Origin: Oryzias latipes
Taxonomy: Eukaryota > Chordata > Actinopteri > Beloniformes > Adrianichthyidae
Assembly (NCBI RefSeq): GCF_002234675.1
Contig: NC_019867.2
Coordinates: 18,384,184-18,448,183, forward strand
Direction: 5' to 3'
Length of the DNA stretch: 64,000 bases
Below the pieces are notes generated by a model, which worked only from the letters and a program-made list of their open reading frames with translations, had not been told where the DNA came from and made no database searches. This document shows positions 10,259 to 32,786 of the stretch, in pieces. Within the stretch, counting starts at the first letter, position 1. The number at the start of each line of letters is the position of its first letter. A program made the translations under genes and the position numbers.

Positions 10259-13200
10259 AAGACAGGCCGCGGGAGGGTTCCTCCACTGTTATTCAGGAAA
10301 ATAACTTTCTTTATTTACCTGTCAAGCTATGTCACCAGTCTCATGTTCATGTATGCCAAGCCCTCATAGACTCCGGAGCTGAACAAAGTTTTATTGACAG
10401 TCACTTAGTGTCCAAACTCAGTCTCCCCACAGAACCGCTGGATCATCCTGTCAAGGCAGCTGGACTAGGTGGTCAGCTGCTCACTCGAATCACTCACCGC
10501 ACCAGACCCGTGCAACTTGTCACCTCTGGTAACCATCATGAAGTCATGCAATTCTATATTACTCAAACGCTTCAATCTCCTGTTATCTTAGGCTTCCCAT
10601 GGCTCCGCAGTCACAATCCCCAGTTCGATTGGGTGAATCTTCACATAACTAACTGGAGCACCCATTGCCTTGCCAACTGCCTCCGCTCCGCAGTACCATC
10701 AGTTTCTCCCAATCTGGAGCCAGCACCTGATGATATTGACCTCTCCAAGGTACCCTCATGTTATCATGATCTCAGGACTGTTTTCAGTAAAAGCAAGGCA
10801 GGAGCTCTACCTCCGCACCGACCTTATGATTGCTCCATCGAGCTATTAAACGGGGCCACTCTCCCCAAGGGACGATTATTCAATCTGTCAGGTCCTGAAA
10901 AACTCTCCATGGAAAAGTACATCCATGAATCTCTTTCCTCGGGTCACATTCGTCCTTCTTCGTCCCCCGTTGGTGCAGGTTTTTTCTTTGTCCAGAAGAA
11001 AGATAAGACCCTTCGGCCATGCATCGACTACCGAGAATTAAACCAGATCACAGTTAAGAATAAATATTCTTTACCTCTCATCAGCTCCGCCTTGGACACC
11101 GTTCAGGAAGCGCGTGTATTCACTAAATTGGATCTCCGTAATGCGTACCATCTAGTCCGTATGAAGGAGGGGGACGAATGGAAGACTGCTTTCAACACCC
11201 CCCTTGGTCATTTTGAATACCTGGTGATGCCCTTTGGGCTCACCAATGCCCCTGCAGTCTTCCAACACCTAGTTAATGACGTCCTCCGAGACTTCCTTAA
11301 TAGGTTTGTCTTCGTCTATCTTGACGATATTCTCATTTATTCACCCAATCACGATCTCCACATCCACCATGTTCGTCAGGTCCTTGAGCGTCTTCTTGAA
11401 AATCGACTCTTTGTAAAGGCTGAAAAGTGCGACTTTCACGTATCTACCGTGTCTTTTCTTGGGTTCATTATTGAGGCTGGCAACATCCGCCCCGATCCAG
11501 CCAAGGTTTCCGCTGTCGCCAACTGGGAACCTCCCGATTCACGTAAACAGTTACAACGTTTTCTCGGATTTGCCAATTTTTACCGTAGATTCATACGCAA
11601 CTACAGCAGTCTCGCCGCCCCACTCACTCAACTTACGTCTGTTAATACACCTTTTGTTTGGAACCCAGAGGCCCAGGCCGCCTTCGATAAACTCAAGGGG
11701 ATGTTCATCTCAGCTCCCATCCTGATCCAACCTGACCCCCAACGTCAGTTTATCGTAGAGGTTGACGCCTCCGATACCGGAGTAGGAGCCGTTCTTTCCC
11801 AACGTGAGGTTTCCTCAGGGAAACTCAAACCCTGCGCTTTCTTTTCACGTAAACTGTCACCTGCGGAACGGAACTATGACGTTGGGAACCGCGAACTCCT
11901 TGCCATAAAGTTAGCTCTGGAGGAATGGCGTCATTGGCTTGAGGGGGCGGAGCACCCTTTCATAGTTTGGACGGATCATAAAAATCTCGCTTACCTCCGT
12001 TCTGCCAAACGCCTAAACTCCCGTCAGGCCCGCTGGTGCCTCTTTTTTGATCGGTTTTCATTCATCATTACTTATCGACCCGGAAGTAGGAACGTCAAAC
12101 CCGATGCATTATCTCGCATCCACAGTAATCATGACCTTGAGGAGGCCACTCCCATTATTCCACCCACCTGCGTGGTCGGTAATCTCACGTGGGATATCGA
12201 AACGCGGGTCCTGCAGGCTCAGGATGAGGAACCCGATCATCCTCCTCCCCCCGCTAACACTCTATACGTGCCTTCCTCTCTGCGTTCGGACGTTCTGGTT
12301 TGGGGTCACACTTCTCGTGTTTCTTGTCATGGGGGTGTCCAAAGAACGCTCAGTCTCATTAAGCGCAGGTTTTTCTGGCCCACCCTAGAACGGGATGTCA
12401 GGGAGTTTATCGCCGCTTGTGATATTTGCGCCAGATCCAAATCTTCCAATTTGCCTCCGGCTGGTTTACTTCACCCTTTGCCCATCGCTACTCGCCCTTG
12501 GTCCCATATTGCCCTAGATTTCGTCACAGGGTTGCCTCCGTCACAAGGCAACACTGTCATCCTTACAGTCATTGATCGCTTCTCTAAAGCGGCTCAGTTC
12601 ATTCCATTACCTAAACTCCCCACCGCCGCTGAAATGGCGGACATCCTGGTCCATCAGGTTTTCAGAAACCACGGGATCCCCAAGGACATAGTTTCAGACC
12701 GGGGACCTCAATTTGTGTCCCAGGTCTGGAGAACCTTTTGCTCCGCCCTGGGTGCTACCGTTAGCCTCTCCTCAGGTTATCACCCCCAGTCTAACGGCCA
12801 AGCGGAGCGTGCTAATCAGGAGCTGGAAGCTGCCCTCCGTTGCCTGGCTGCCCAGAATCCCTCCACCTGGTCCAAGTTCCTAGTATGGATTGAATACGCT
12901 CACAATAACCATCCCTCCTCTGCCACCGGTTTATCACCATTCGAAATATCCCTTGGTTATTCACCTCCGCTGTTCCCCTCACAGGAGTTAGATTTGGCCG
13001 TTCCCTCTGTGCAGCATCATCTGCAACGTATCCAGCGTATCTGGCGCCAAGCTAAAGCTGCCCTTCTGCGCACTCGGGAGAGCAACTGCCGTCTGGCTAA
13101 CCGTCGTAGGAGAGCGGCCCCAAATTACCAACCTGGGCAAAAGGTTTGGCTTTCCTCCAGGAACATACCCCTTCAGGTCACCTCACGCAAGCTAGCACCC

Positions 13201-13578
13201 CGTTACATTGGTCCTTACATCATTGACGAAATCATCAATCCTTCCTGTGTTAAACTACGGCTCCCGGCTGCTTTAAAGATTCATCCCTCGTTCCATGTTT
13301 CCCAGATCAAGCCCTTTCAGGAAAGCTCCTTGTGCCCACCGTCCGCTTCCCCACCACCCGCCCGGCTCATTGACGGCGCGCCTGCCTTTACGGTCTCTCG
13401 TGTTCTGGACATTCGCCGCCGGGGCCGTGGTCACCAGTACTTGGTGGACTGGGAGGGTTACGGTCCGGAGGAGCGCTCCTGGATCTCCCGCTCCATGATC
13501 CTGGACCGTTCCCTCCTGGACGACTTTTTCAGGGCCCACCCTGACCGCCGTCCTGGACCGCCTGGAGGCGGTCGTTGA
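10192..13578 (+). CDS. pol: Pol polyprotein (PR-RT-RNaseH-IN-chromodomain) of the LTR retrotransposon
   Basis: An uninterrupted frame to TGA at 13576-13578, translated by -1 frameshifting from gag near 10234-10240. Domains in order: aspartic protease ([13 protein letters not shown]), reverse transcriptase (catalytic [10 protein letters not shown]; also MPFGLTNAP), RNase H ([16 protein letters not shown]), integrase with HHCC zinc finger (paired Cys in CDICARSK) and DDE core ([29 protein letters not shown]), then a C-terminal chromodomain ([15 protein letters not shown]). The chromodomain probably guides integration to particular chromatin marks. No internal stop or frameshift is visible, so the enzyme set looks complete. 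Confidence 0.95.
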   Translation: MWTFWAPCAAVLLTFKLQSPPLEDRPREGSSTVIQENNFLYLPVKLCHQSHVHVCQALIDSGAEQSFIDSHLVSKLSLPTEPLDHPVKAAGLGGQLLTRITHRTRPVQLVTSGNHHEVMQFYITQTLQSPVILGFPWLRSHNPQFDWVNLHITNWSTHCLANCLRSAVPSVSPNLEPAPDDIDLSKVPSCYHDLRTVFSKSKAGALPPHRPYDCSIELLNGATLPKGRLFNLSGPEKLSMEKYIHESLSSGHIRPSSSPVGAGFFFVQKKDKTLRPCIDYRELNQITVKNKYSLPLISSALDTVQEARVFTKLDLRNAYHLVRMKEGDEWKTAFNTPLGHFEYLVMPFGLTNAPAVFQHLVNDVLRDFLNRFVFVYLDDILIYSPNHDLHIHHVRQVLERLLENRLFVKAEKCDFHVSTVSFLGFIIEAGNIRPDPAKVSAVANWEPPDSRKQLQRFLGFANFYRRFIRNYSSLAAPLTQLTSVNTPFVWNPEAQAAFDKLKGMFISAPILIQPDPQRQFIVEVDASDTGVGAVLSQREVSSGKLKPCAFFSRKLSPAERNYDVGNRELLAIKLALEEWRHWLEGAEHPFIVWTDHKNLAYLRSAKRLNSRQARWCLFFDRFSFIITYRPGSRNVKPDALSRIHSNHDLEEATPIIPPTCVVGNLTWDIETRVLQAQDEEPDHPPPPANTLYVPSSLRSDVLVWGHTSRVSCHGGVQRTLSLIKRRFFWPTLERDVREFIAACDICARSKSSNLPPAGLLHPLPIATRPWSHIALDFVTGLPPSQGNTVILTVIDRFSKAAQFIPLPKLPTAAEMADILVHQVFRNHGIPKDIVSDRGPQFVSQVWRTFCSALGATVSLSSGYHPQSNGQAERANQELEAALRCLAAQNPSTWSKFLVWIEYAHNNHPSSATGLSPFEISLGYSPPLFPSQELDLAVPSVQHHLQRIQRIWRQAKAALLRTRESNCRLANRRRRAAPNYQPGQKVWLSSRNIPLQVTSRKLAPRYIGPYIIDEIINPSCVKLRLPAALKIHPSFHVSQIKPFQESSLCPPSASPPPARLIDGAPAFTVSRVLDIRRRGRGHQYLVDWEGYGPEERSWISRSMILDRSLLDDFFRAHPDRRPGPPGGGR
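10234..10240 (+). promoter_or_regulatory. -1 ribosomal frameshift slippery heptamer
   Basis: TTTAAAC sits in the gag-pol overlap in the correct phase (gag codons TTA 10235-10237 and AAC 10238-10240), 15 nt before the gag stop codon. Pol is in the -1 frame relative to gag. This is a canonical X XXY YYZ slippery site. A downstream stimulatory structure was not worked out. Confidence 0.85.
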
Positions 13579-13589
13579 GGGGGGGGTAC
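13576..13589 (+). promoter_or_regulatory. Polypurine tract before the 3' LTR
   Basis: The pol stop codon TGA runs straight into GAGGGGGGGGTAC and the 3' LTR. A purine run next to the 3' LTR is the usual primer for plus-strand DNA synthesis. Confidence 0.75.
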
Positions 13590-14187
13590 TGTCACGGTGC
13601 CTGTCAGTTCACCTCCCCCCCTCCTACAGCTCTCACCACCTTGCTGATTGGAACCAGCTGATCCTCATCTTCTCATCATCCTGCCGGTCTTCATAAGGGA
13701 GCTCTCACCAGAATTCTACGCCAGTTTGTTATACTCACTCCGGTGCTTATGCCTGGCCTCTTAGTCTCAGCTAAGTTTATCTTGTCTCCATACTTACCAC
13801 ATCTTGTGCTCACCTTCAGGTTCCTACCTTGGTCACGCTGGTTCCTCCCCTCCACGCTGGTCCTGCCGTCCTCGGCATCCACGCCTCATTCCAAGCTGGT
13901 TTCCGCCGTCCTCGGCGTCCACGCCTTACCTCAAGCCGGTCCCGCTGTCCTCAGCGCCCAAGCCTCGCTCCCTCTGGATCCACAGTTCGACGCGTCCTCG
14001 TGTCGCCCCCTCCCCTTCATCTGCATCAGCTCAAAGGAAACACCAAGTTCAATCCACGGAGGAAATACGTCCACATCCCCTCAGAAACTTATTTACCTCT
14101 AAAATAAATCCATTTAAAGTCATCCTTGCTGTGAGTTTTCTTCCGGGTTTCAGCATCTGGGTCTGCTACGTCTACGACGCCATGACA
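13590..14187 (+). repeat. 3' LTR of the gypsy/Sushi-type element
   Basis: It is the same length as the 5' LTR (598 bp) and I saw no difference on reading both, including the three small shared open frames. Its AATAAA is at 14103-14108. It is followed by the TGGTC target duplication. Confidence 0.95.
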
Positions 14188-14192
14188 TGGTC

Positions 14193-17100
14193 ACTCTCAT
14201 ACTCTCTTCATGCTTTTAACACTGACTGATTTTCCTGCTGTAATGGACTGAAGCTGAAACGGCTATTATGATTTCATTTCTTACCGGAATGTTTTTTTAT
14301 TGGTCTTTAGTACACCATATTCCATTTGTGTTGCATGAAACTAGTTTGAAAGAGAAAGGAAAACTTGTGTGACATGTAGATGGTTATTGTTTTACAGTTT
14401 GAACAATTGAGTATGTCAGTAATTGTCTTTTTTGAATGTTATATATTTATTCTAACCGTAATATGTTTTTAAATGAGCCGGATATTTTTGTCTTTCTTTG
14501 TGTTTCCTCTCAGCGTGTCCTGCTCTTTCTGACTCCCTGGCTCTTCTCTTTTGTCATATCAATAACAAGCAGATGAATCACTGTGTAACTCCACCTCTCA
14601 CAGCCTCAAACAAATTTAGCGTTTCACAAATTGTGCTGTCTATGCACTTAGAAACACTCTATCATTTCCTGCTTTGATGCCACCAAGCTCAGAAGATAAT
14701 TTCAGTTTTTCATGACTGCAGCACATCAGTTCATTGGTTTGCACAGACAGGCGCTCCCTTGCACAAGTTTTTGTCTTACTGCACTGTGATAACATGTTGT
14801 TTATCTGGACATTTTTCTCCAACATGCACGTCACAAGCTAAGTTTTCTGTCTGTCTTTTGGTCATCATCAGATCAGATTGTCAAGCTTCCGCAAGTTGGT
14901 GGAGGAACGGTGTGATCCTCTTTTTTCATGACTGAGGCCTTCTCAGTCATTGTTTTGTTTTAACCTCAGACAAGCAATTTCTGAAATATCTCACTGATTC
15001 ATGTCATCACATGACACACTGCATGTGAGTTTGTTCTCTTAACTGTTCAAGTCTATTCAGTGAATTTAAAAATGACAACTTACAACCAAAGTGGTTTCAA
15101 ATTGGTTCAAGATAGCAGCAAACCGGGGCAACTAATGTAAGATGTTGCGTTCCAGTGAAGTCCAAGCCATTTTGTGTCACAACTCAGTTTAATATTATCC
15201 AGAATAAGTGACCAACCCTGACCAATGATTATATCACATAGTTGTATTTCTCCATACTGAGCATGTAATTGTCTGACTGTCGGGAGGAAAACTTCTTTTT
15301 ATTTCAGGAGAACCGGACTAAGACACACCAACTGCCTCAACTGGTTGGGGTCAAAAAGGACATGAAAGGAACAGACAAACACATAATACCAGAATAATGA
15401 TCATAATACCTGCAGACAAATTACTGGCAACAATGACACCCGTTAATGAGTGGCAGTGAGGAAAGGTGCTTAGTGCAGAAAGAAGTTCATCTCATAATTG
15501 TGTTTTTCACAGACCTGACTATCCTGCTTTACAAAAGCTCCCAAAGCAAAAGTATGTAAAGCTATGAAAATGAGAAAAACCTATAAAAAGAAAAGTGAGA
15601 CCTTTTTTTTTACCATTACATTGGAACGGAAGCTTCATTTAAACTCATAACTTTAAAAGAAGAACCACTTTGCTGCTGTTGCTCCTCAGGTTTTCAACAC
15701 TATTTTTGAATTTCGGAGAACTTACTAGTTCCTTCTGCAGCACATAAATGAGGTCAGGGGCTCATGTTGGACATGAAGACCAGACTTGCAACACCTATTT
15801 CAGTCAATTAAAAGGTATTTAATTGGATTGAAATTGGGATCGGCGAGCGCAAGACTTTTCTCTCAAACAAACCTTTTTAACCTTGTGTTTATAGACCTCG
15901 TTTAAAATGCTTCCATAGATTGTCAACCTATCTTTGTCTGGAATGTGTTTGCATGATTTAGCAATCTAAACCTTCAAACAAATCTGTCGTGCCAACATGC
16001 TTCTTTGACCTAACTTCATGACTGGTATAAATCTTTAAGCCAGACAATATTCTCAGAGCGCACACCACATCCAGACTTGTTTCATGGAAGTGATGAGATC
16101 CTTACAGACAGCCGTGGAAAACAATAATATGAAGCTTTAGCTGTACGGAATTCTTGTGATCACGTTATTGTCTGTGGAAGTTTCCCTTCTTGTCAGCTGA
16201 AGAATCAGCCAAGCATTTCTGACTTTTCCGCATGACGTGCATTGGTTGTCACAGATCCGACACTGTGATGTCAGATGGTTTTTCCCTTCATGGATGAGTT
16301 GTTGCTGTTCACAAACAGTTTCACTTCTCAACACTATTTATTACAGTTGGTGGTGGATGATCTAGCAGGAATGACATTTCAGGATTGGTTTCATTTGCAA
16401 AGGTTTGTGCTACCACACTTTGAGCCACTCAGCAGGTTCGTTCTCACAAATGTAAATAAGCAGAAACTGTTTGCATTTTGTGACAGAAGACAAAAAAGTC
16501 TGTGATCAAAAAAGAATGTTTTGTTTTGTTGCCCTTTCTATTCAGTGTCATTAGTGTTACACAAATATCAAAATAAAAGTATGAGTAATTTGTAGTTTTA
16601 CTAAAGTAAAGATATAGCAGCACATGTACTACAGCCATGTTAATGATTGCAGAGAGATACAATTTTCGCTTAGTTTCCCTCCCTTAGATGTTCTTGGCTA
16701 CCTCTTTGGCTGATACTGAGATGGAGAAAGATTTTCAAGAAAAGAACACAACACAAACCAGCACAGCAGACATCTAACTAGTTAAAGGTGCACACAAAAT
16801 GTAGGTTACAATAACATGTTGGGATGGTTTCTTAAAGCAGTAGCTAAATACTTTGAAATACAAAATGTGAGCCTCTTTTACAAAGTATATCAGCTATTTC
16901 TTGAGAAAGGTGATCCAGATAAGGCACTCTGCAGAATTTCTACTATTATTACAATAAAACAGATAAATTAATAAAAGCTGCTGAAAAGTATTTGCCTTAG
17001 AATAAGAATATTTTTCATTAGGTCAAAGCTGAGGAAGATTTCCTTGTTGTACAGTCAGAAAGTTAAGGAACAGCACCTCCTGCAGGTCATTAGCACTAAG

Positions 17101-18139
17101 GTTACCTCTGAAATGTTTAATTTATTTATTTGTTTTGGGGATCCTGTAAAAGGGCTTACCTGTAGTTATTTTTTCTTTATATGTGAGATCTTCAAAATTT
17201 CAAATTTTTAATCTTTTTCTTTTCTTAATTTTACACAAGAACACTTTACAAGAGTAATTGTTAAGTAGTATGAAAACAAACCCTCTTTTTCAATCTCAGG
17301 TCATTTCTCAATTAATTACCTTGAAACATAGCTAAGAATGTGTCAAAAATGGGAGGAATACAAGGCAGCTTTTATCTCCTTTTCTGCCTTTCTTTTCCTT
17401 TGAGCTCAAAAATAAGTTTAAAAAAGTATATTTAGGAAGTACATTTCTTGGGGATATTTGTTTTGTTATCATTTGCAAGTAGTTTGTTTGGCTAAAAAAA
17501 ACAGCAGTAAAATACACATTTTTGAATTTTCCATGGCTTCTAGAGAATTTCTTTTGCTTTCTTACGCTACTTTAAGTTTTTTTTTGAATGAAAATGTATT
17601 TTTATAGATGATAATGACACTGCTTTTTATATTTTCAAACATTTTGTATTATTTAACATTTTATTTGGTTATTTGTATATTTGCCTAAAACCTGAAGCAT
17701 CTTTTTATGGTCCAATAAAAACAATTAACCCAAAGAAGCCTGATCTATACTTTGACCAGATGCCCTTGTTGTTAGCATTTCTTTAATTGCACCACATGCT
17801 CTTACACACACCTATAATCACTGACAAATGCCCTCAAAGCTACATAAAGGCTATCATAACTGTTTCTGAATTATTAATTGTTAGAGAAATTGCGTGGTTC
17901 TAGGGTTTCCAGTCTATCATTGTCCGTGTTTCGGGTCGATGGGTGGCAAGGAAAAGTGAACTTCTCATCCAGGTTATACTCATCGTGTGCCAGAACTTCA
18001 ACTGACGTACTCACAGACTCACTCAGTCATCCTGTGGAAGGGCAGGATGAGGTTCATCCATAGCTGAGTGAGCCCACTGAAGCCAGTTCAGAACAACTGT
18101 GGATCTTCTAGCTAACAGACACAAGACCATGACAGGAAG
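14193..18139. other. AT-rich intergenic region upstream of tmc1
   Basis: No coding exon, RNA gene or complete mobile element was recognised. It probably includes tmc1 upstream regulatory sequence and 5' UTR, but no specific motif could be supported. Confidence 0.5.
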
Positions 18140-28306
<10,167 letters not shown>

Positions 28307-28607
28307 TGAATGCAAAGGAACGCGGAGAAAAATACTTTACAGAGCGACTCATGTTTAGACAAAATGAAAGCAATGAGCATGATACACATTTGAGTACTCT
28401 TTTCTATTTTGAAAATGATGTTTTTTGAAAATTTAAAAAACAAATTGCATAAGCATCTTTTAATCAAAAAAATTAAAATCATAAACATCTTTAATTACAC
28501 CAAGACTGATGATCTACACTAAGATGATAGTCTGCTGTTAATTTTGTCCACAAGAAAGTATCAAATCGTTTATCAAAAACTAAGTTATTGACTGTTTCAT
28601 TTTTATA

Positions 28608-28613
28608 AATAAA
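28608..28613 (+). terminator. Candidate tmc1 polyadenylation signal
   Basis: AATAAA lies about 300 nt after the tmc1 stop codon in an AT-rich 3' flank. It is the first canonical hexamer I noticed downstream of the stop. Confidence 0.45.
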
Positions 28614-29090
28614 GAGGAGCTCCAAACAGAATGTCTTTTATAATTAATGAAGTTTGATCATTACAAAACACTCATTTAAATTCTCATTATGTAGCTGACA
28701 TGTCTGCTACTCTGATGAAAATCTTTGAACGTATCATGTGTCTCTGTGTGTGACTGTACTGTGGGCTGTTGGGCATGAAAGATCCTATCAAGCAATCCAT
28801 TATTGACGGACCTAATTAAGCAGACAATTCTCTATCTGCTCTGAGATATTTAATCATAAGCGCATTGTCAGGATGTTACCAATGTAAAATGGTTTGCCCT
28901 TTTTGATTTTGGGAATGTTTAAAAAACATAAAGAGGATTTTAATTGTTTTATGCTTATGCTAAAACTATAACAAGTAAGTGGTTCATTGAAAAATTATGC
29001 TAAGAGATACTCCATCAAAGTTTTGATGGCATGGAGTTATGCTCTCAGTGGCACATATTTCTCACTGAATGTTTGAATTTAAAAAAATTG
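28614..29090. other. tmc1 3' flank without recognised features
   Basis: AT-rich spacer between tmc1 and the repeat cluster. No coding, RNA or mobile-element signature was identified. Confidence 0.5.
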
Positions 29091-29096
29091 TGTTCT

Positions 29097-29300
29097 AGGA
29101 CATTGTTTCTGGAGAACGGGAAGAGTTTATTATAATTTTGTCTTTGAGTTGTGGGCAGGACTGTTGGCAGGGAGTAAGCCTGTCTTCATTTCCCATCAAT
29201 CCTTTGCCAACACTCTTTCCAGCTAGCTCACAGCCCCTCACAACCCAAAGCCAATGTTACCAGTGCAAAAATTTGAATTCGATTGGGTCTTCAAATAAAA
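29097..29300. repeat. Partial copy of the long dispersed repeat
   Basis: It shares TTCCCATCAATCCTTTGCC and CACAGCCCCTCACAACCC with 27475-27725 and ends in GATTGGGTCTTCAA. The 300-bp right half seen in other copies is missing here. Confidence 0.5.
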
Positions 29301-29314
29301 ACATTTTGTTTATT

Positions 29315-30410
29315 ATTTCAGTTCAGTTTTTTTATATAGCTCCATATTGAAACAATAGTTGTCTTAATGAGCTTCATACTGGTAATTGTATTAGAACATG
29401 TGGTTCCTAGAATTTGTAAAAGTATGGTTGGAAGTAGAGCGTTTAGCCACCAAGCCCCTGTCTTATGGAATAAACTCCCAGCTCATGTAAGAGAGGCCGA
29501 CTCAGTTTCTACTTTCAAAGTTAGACTGAAAACATTCCTCTTTGAACAGGCTTATTGTCAGACTAGTTAGTATTTAGAGATTATTTAACTTAATGTTAAT
29601 TTGTTTAAATTAAACTTAATAACTATTTCTTTTAAAAGGCTGCTAGAAGTTGAAGCTGGGGAATTATGGTGCACTGGGGTTCTGTCCTCTTTTCTTTTCT
29701 AATTCTACCCTTCCTCTCCTCTATTCTTGACCATAATTCATCATTTAGTTCTCCATGCCTGTGTTTGGTACAGTGCGATTCATGTATTGTCCCTCTTTTC
29801 CTCTCCCCTCCTGGGGAGTGGGAGTGCTTCCAGACCACAGTTGGCTCATCCGTGCTCCAGTTCCTGACCGTGTACCTCGCCTTTGCTCCCGCTCCTACAC
29901 CTGGCTGTGGATCCTGCCTCTGGCTCATCTCTGGCTCGTCTCTGCTCTGTACCCGACCGAGTACCTCGTCTCTGCTCCTGCTCCTACACCTGGCTGTGGT
30001 TCCTGTCTCCGGCTCGACTCGCGCCTTTGACTGTCCCCACAACCACGGCTGGATGAAGCTCGTCTGCTGGACTTTTATATATGTAGTTGTAGATTTAGAT
30101 AAGTTAATTCTTCTCTAAGAGTTCTGGTAAATCGCCTGTCCGTCCTGGGGGAGGATCCCTCCTTCATGTGGGCACCCCTGAGGTTTCTTCGTTTTTTCCG
30201 GAATCCGTTTTTTTTTGGGAGTTTTTCCTTCCCGCGAAGGGGGGTCTAAGGGCAGGGATGCCAGTATAGCATAGTCAGTTTGTTAGTTTATTTTAGTATT
30301 TTCCTGTTGAACTCTTTGTATTCGTGATCCTTTTAAGTTCATGTTTTACTTCGAAGCCCATCGAGACGACTGTTGTTGTGATTTTGGGCTATACAAATAA
30401 AATTGAATTG
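29315..30410 (+). mobile_element. 5'-truncated LINE (L2/CR1 or Rex-like), plus orientation
   Basis: A remnant of a LINE reverse transcriptase C-terminus is readable at about 29388-29568 (VGSRAFSHQAPVLWNKLPAH, then STFKVRLKTFLF), a typical end of fish LINE ORFs. It is followed by a pyrimidine-rich 3' UTR. The end is TTTGGGCTATACAAATAAAA followed by a short (TTGAA)n tail. The 5' end is truncated and preceded by an inverted tail fragment (29317-29385). Confidence 0.7.
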
Positions 30411-30912
30411 AATTGAATTGAACATGTAATCAGTCATAAAATACTATAGGTAATTGCTAATCTAAATTAAACAGACTAAGCTAAACTGGGCATCTCTGCC
30501 TTAGACCGCCCTTCTCTGTAAAGAAAAACGCCTAAAACAAATGGACTCCGGGGAAAAAAAAAAGAAATCTCGGGGATGGCCGCATGAAGGAGGGACCCCT
30601 CCTAGGATGAAAAGGCGATGTACCAGAACTCTTAGAAAGAAATTAGCCTATCTCATTCTACAACTTCATGTTTGAATAGTGTAGCAGCTGGACTTTATCC
30701 AGATGGAATTAGGGGACAGCTGGGGCCGTGAGACGAGCCAGAGGCGTGGTCCACGGCCAGGTACAGGAGTACATACGAGGAAACTGGAATGCATGCATCG
30801 CACTACACCAAACAGAGGCATGGAGGACTAAATAATAAATAAGTGATCAAGAATAGAAGAGAGGAGGAGAGAAGAAGTAAAAGAGAATAGAGGTCAGAAT
30901 TCCAGTGAATGT
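30411..30912 (-). mobile_element. LINE 3' UTR copy in inverted orientation
   Basis: Read on the minus strand, this segment repeats landmarks of the preceding element's 3' UTR in the same order: CTCCATGCCTCTGTTTGGT, CTAAGAGTTCTGGTACATCGC, GGTCCCTCCTTCATG, GGCGGTCTAAGG. The two copies meet at the TTGAA tail, forming a tail-to-tail inverted pair. Confidence 0.65.
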
Positions 30913-31176
30913 TACTTATTATTTATTACACCTTCATAAGTTATCTTAAAATAAAACTGTGAGAGATTTTTGTAAAAGCCTTTTGAAGCTTAAAGACAAT
31001 ATCTAAAAAGTTTTAAAATATTTTGTCTAAACATAAACGAACATTCAAAAAGACTCAAACTCATCTGAAGTACCAAATACTTATTTTCCACATTAATTTA
31101 CAAACACATTATTTAAAAATCAGACAATGTGATTTTCTGGATTTTTTTCTTCTTGTTTTGTCTCTCAGTTGAGGTA

Positions 31177-32786
31177 CAGCGGGGAAAATAAGTATTGAAC
31201 ACGTCAACATTTCTCTCAAAAAACATATTTCTAATCGAGCTATTGACATGAAATTTTCATGGGTTTCATCAACCCAAGTAATGCACACATAGAAAAAAAT
31301 CCAAACATTTATGTCCATAAATGAAGTTATGTGTAATAAAGTGAAATGGCACAGGGAATAAGTATTGAACACATGAAGAAAAGGAGGGGTAAAAAGGTCT
31401 GGCAAGCCAAGAAAGCAGCTGGAGTTTGTCAGTATTCAGAAGGTTAACCTGCCCCCGATTAGTGCAAAGTAATATCAGCTGGTATAGTCCTGATTGATGC
31501 CTTTTAAAAAGGTTTCTCACCAGCAAGGTGTTAGACAAGAAGCATTGCACGATGGGTAAAAGCAAAGAGCTGTCCAAAGACCTACGCAACCTTATTGTTG
31601 CAAGACACACTGAAGGCATTGGTTACAGGCGCATTTCTAAACTTCTGAAAGTTCCAGTGAGTACCATTGGGGCCATCATCCGGAAGTGGAAAGAACACGG
31701 CATTACCATAAACCTGCCACGGCCAGGTGCTCCTCGCAAGATTTCAGACAGAGGAGTCAGAACAATCATCAGAAGGGTTCTCCAACAGCCCAGGACCACT
31801 CGTGGAGAGCTCCAGAAAGACCTGGAATCAGCAGGTACCGTTGTTTCAAAGAAAACAATAAGTAATGCACTCAACCGCCATGGCCTCCATGCACGCACAC
31901 CACGCAAGACTCCATTTTTGAAGAAGAAGCATGTTGAAGCTCGTTTGGAGTTTGCAACAACATTTGGATAAACCCATGACATTCTGGGAGAAGATACTCT
32001 GGTCAGATGAGACCAAAATTGAACTCTTCGGATGTCATAAGACACAACATGTTTGGAGGAAAAATGGCACCGCACATCACCCCCAAAATACCATACCAAC
32101 AGTCAAGTTTGGAGGTGGGAGCATCATGGCGTGGGGATGTTTTTCAGCATGTGGTACTTTAGACTTCATATCATTGAAGGAATAATGACTGGAGAAAAGT
32201 ATCGAGACATTCTTGATCAGAATCTGCTGTCATCTGCCAGGCTGCTGAAGATGAAAAGAGGGTGGATCTTTCAGCAAGACAACGATCCCAAGCACGCAGC
32301 CAAGGTAACACTCAACTGGTTGAAGAAAAAGAAAATAAAGCTGCTAGAATGGCCCAGTCAATCACCAGACTTGAATCCAATTGAAAATCTTCGGAAAGAA
32401 CTGAAGATCCGGGTTCACAGAAGAGCCCCCGGAACCTTGAAGATTTGAAGGCAGTTTGTGTGGATGAATGGGCCAAAATCACACCTGAGCAATGTATTCG
32501 ACTGGTTTCTCCATACAGGAGGCGTCTTGAGGCTGTAATCGCCAACAACGGTTTTTGCACCTTGTATTAAATAAATTTCAGTAAGCGTGTTCAATACTTA
32601 TTCCCTGTGCCATTTCACTTTATTACACATAACTTTATTTATGGACATAAATGTTTGGATTTCTTTCTATGTGTGCATTACTTGGGTTGATGCCGACATC
32701 TGGTGAAAATTTCATGTCAATAGCTCGATTAGAAATATGTTTTTTGAGAGAAATGTTGACGTGTTCAATACTTATTTTCCCCGCTG
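31177..32786 (+). mobile_element. Tc1/mariner-like transposon with about 200-bp inverted repeats
   Basis: It begins CAGCGGGGAAAATAAGTATT and ends AATACTTATTTTCCCCGCTG, flanked by TA on both sides (31175-31176 and 32787-32788). The inverted repeats run about 200 bp, with the inner part (GAATAAGTATTGAACAC) repeating the outer motif in IR/DR fashion. It carries a broken transposase. Confidence 0.92.
31555..32560 (+). pseudogene. Tc1-like transposase, frameshifted
   Basis: The first frame (to 31971) gives the paired-type helix-turn-helix N-terminus (GKSKELSKDLRNLIVARH, then HGLHARTPRKTPFLKKKH). The coding then moves into a second frame ([24 protein letters not shown]) and a third ([31 protein letters not shown]), so at least two frameshifts are present. 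DDE core motifs are still recognisable. The protein cannot be made as a single chain. The ORF start is set at ATGGGTAAAAGC. Confidence 0.88.

Larger units (their letters stand above)
8644..14187 (+). mobile_element. Intact Ty3/gypsy LTR retrotransposon, Sushi/Tf1-type chromovirus
   Basis: A complete element with two 598-bp LTRs (8644-9241 and 13590-14187) that look identical, a 5-bp target duplication TGGTC (8639-8643 and 14188-14192), and open gag and pol frames. Pol order is protease, reverse transcriptase, RNase H, integrase, C-terminal chromodomain, which is diagnostic of chromoviruses. Two signals point to the vertebrate Sushi/Tf1 group: an 11-nt self-priming match between LTR and primer site, and a -1 frameshift heptamer between gag and pol. 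It lies between zfand5 and tmc1 and interrupts no recognised exon. Identical LTRs and undamaged frames imply a very recent insertion that may still be able to move. Confidence 0.95.

Noticed and set aside
29666..30118. Overlapping 136-150 aa frames on both strands
   Set aside because: They lie in the pyrimidine-rich 3' UTR of a LINE. The repeated Pro/Ser/Cys-rich text reflects nucleotide repeats, not a protein family.
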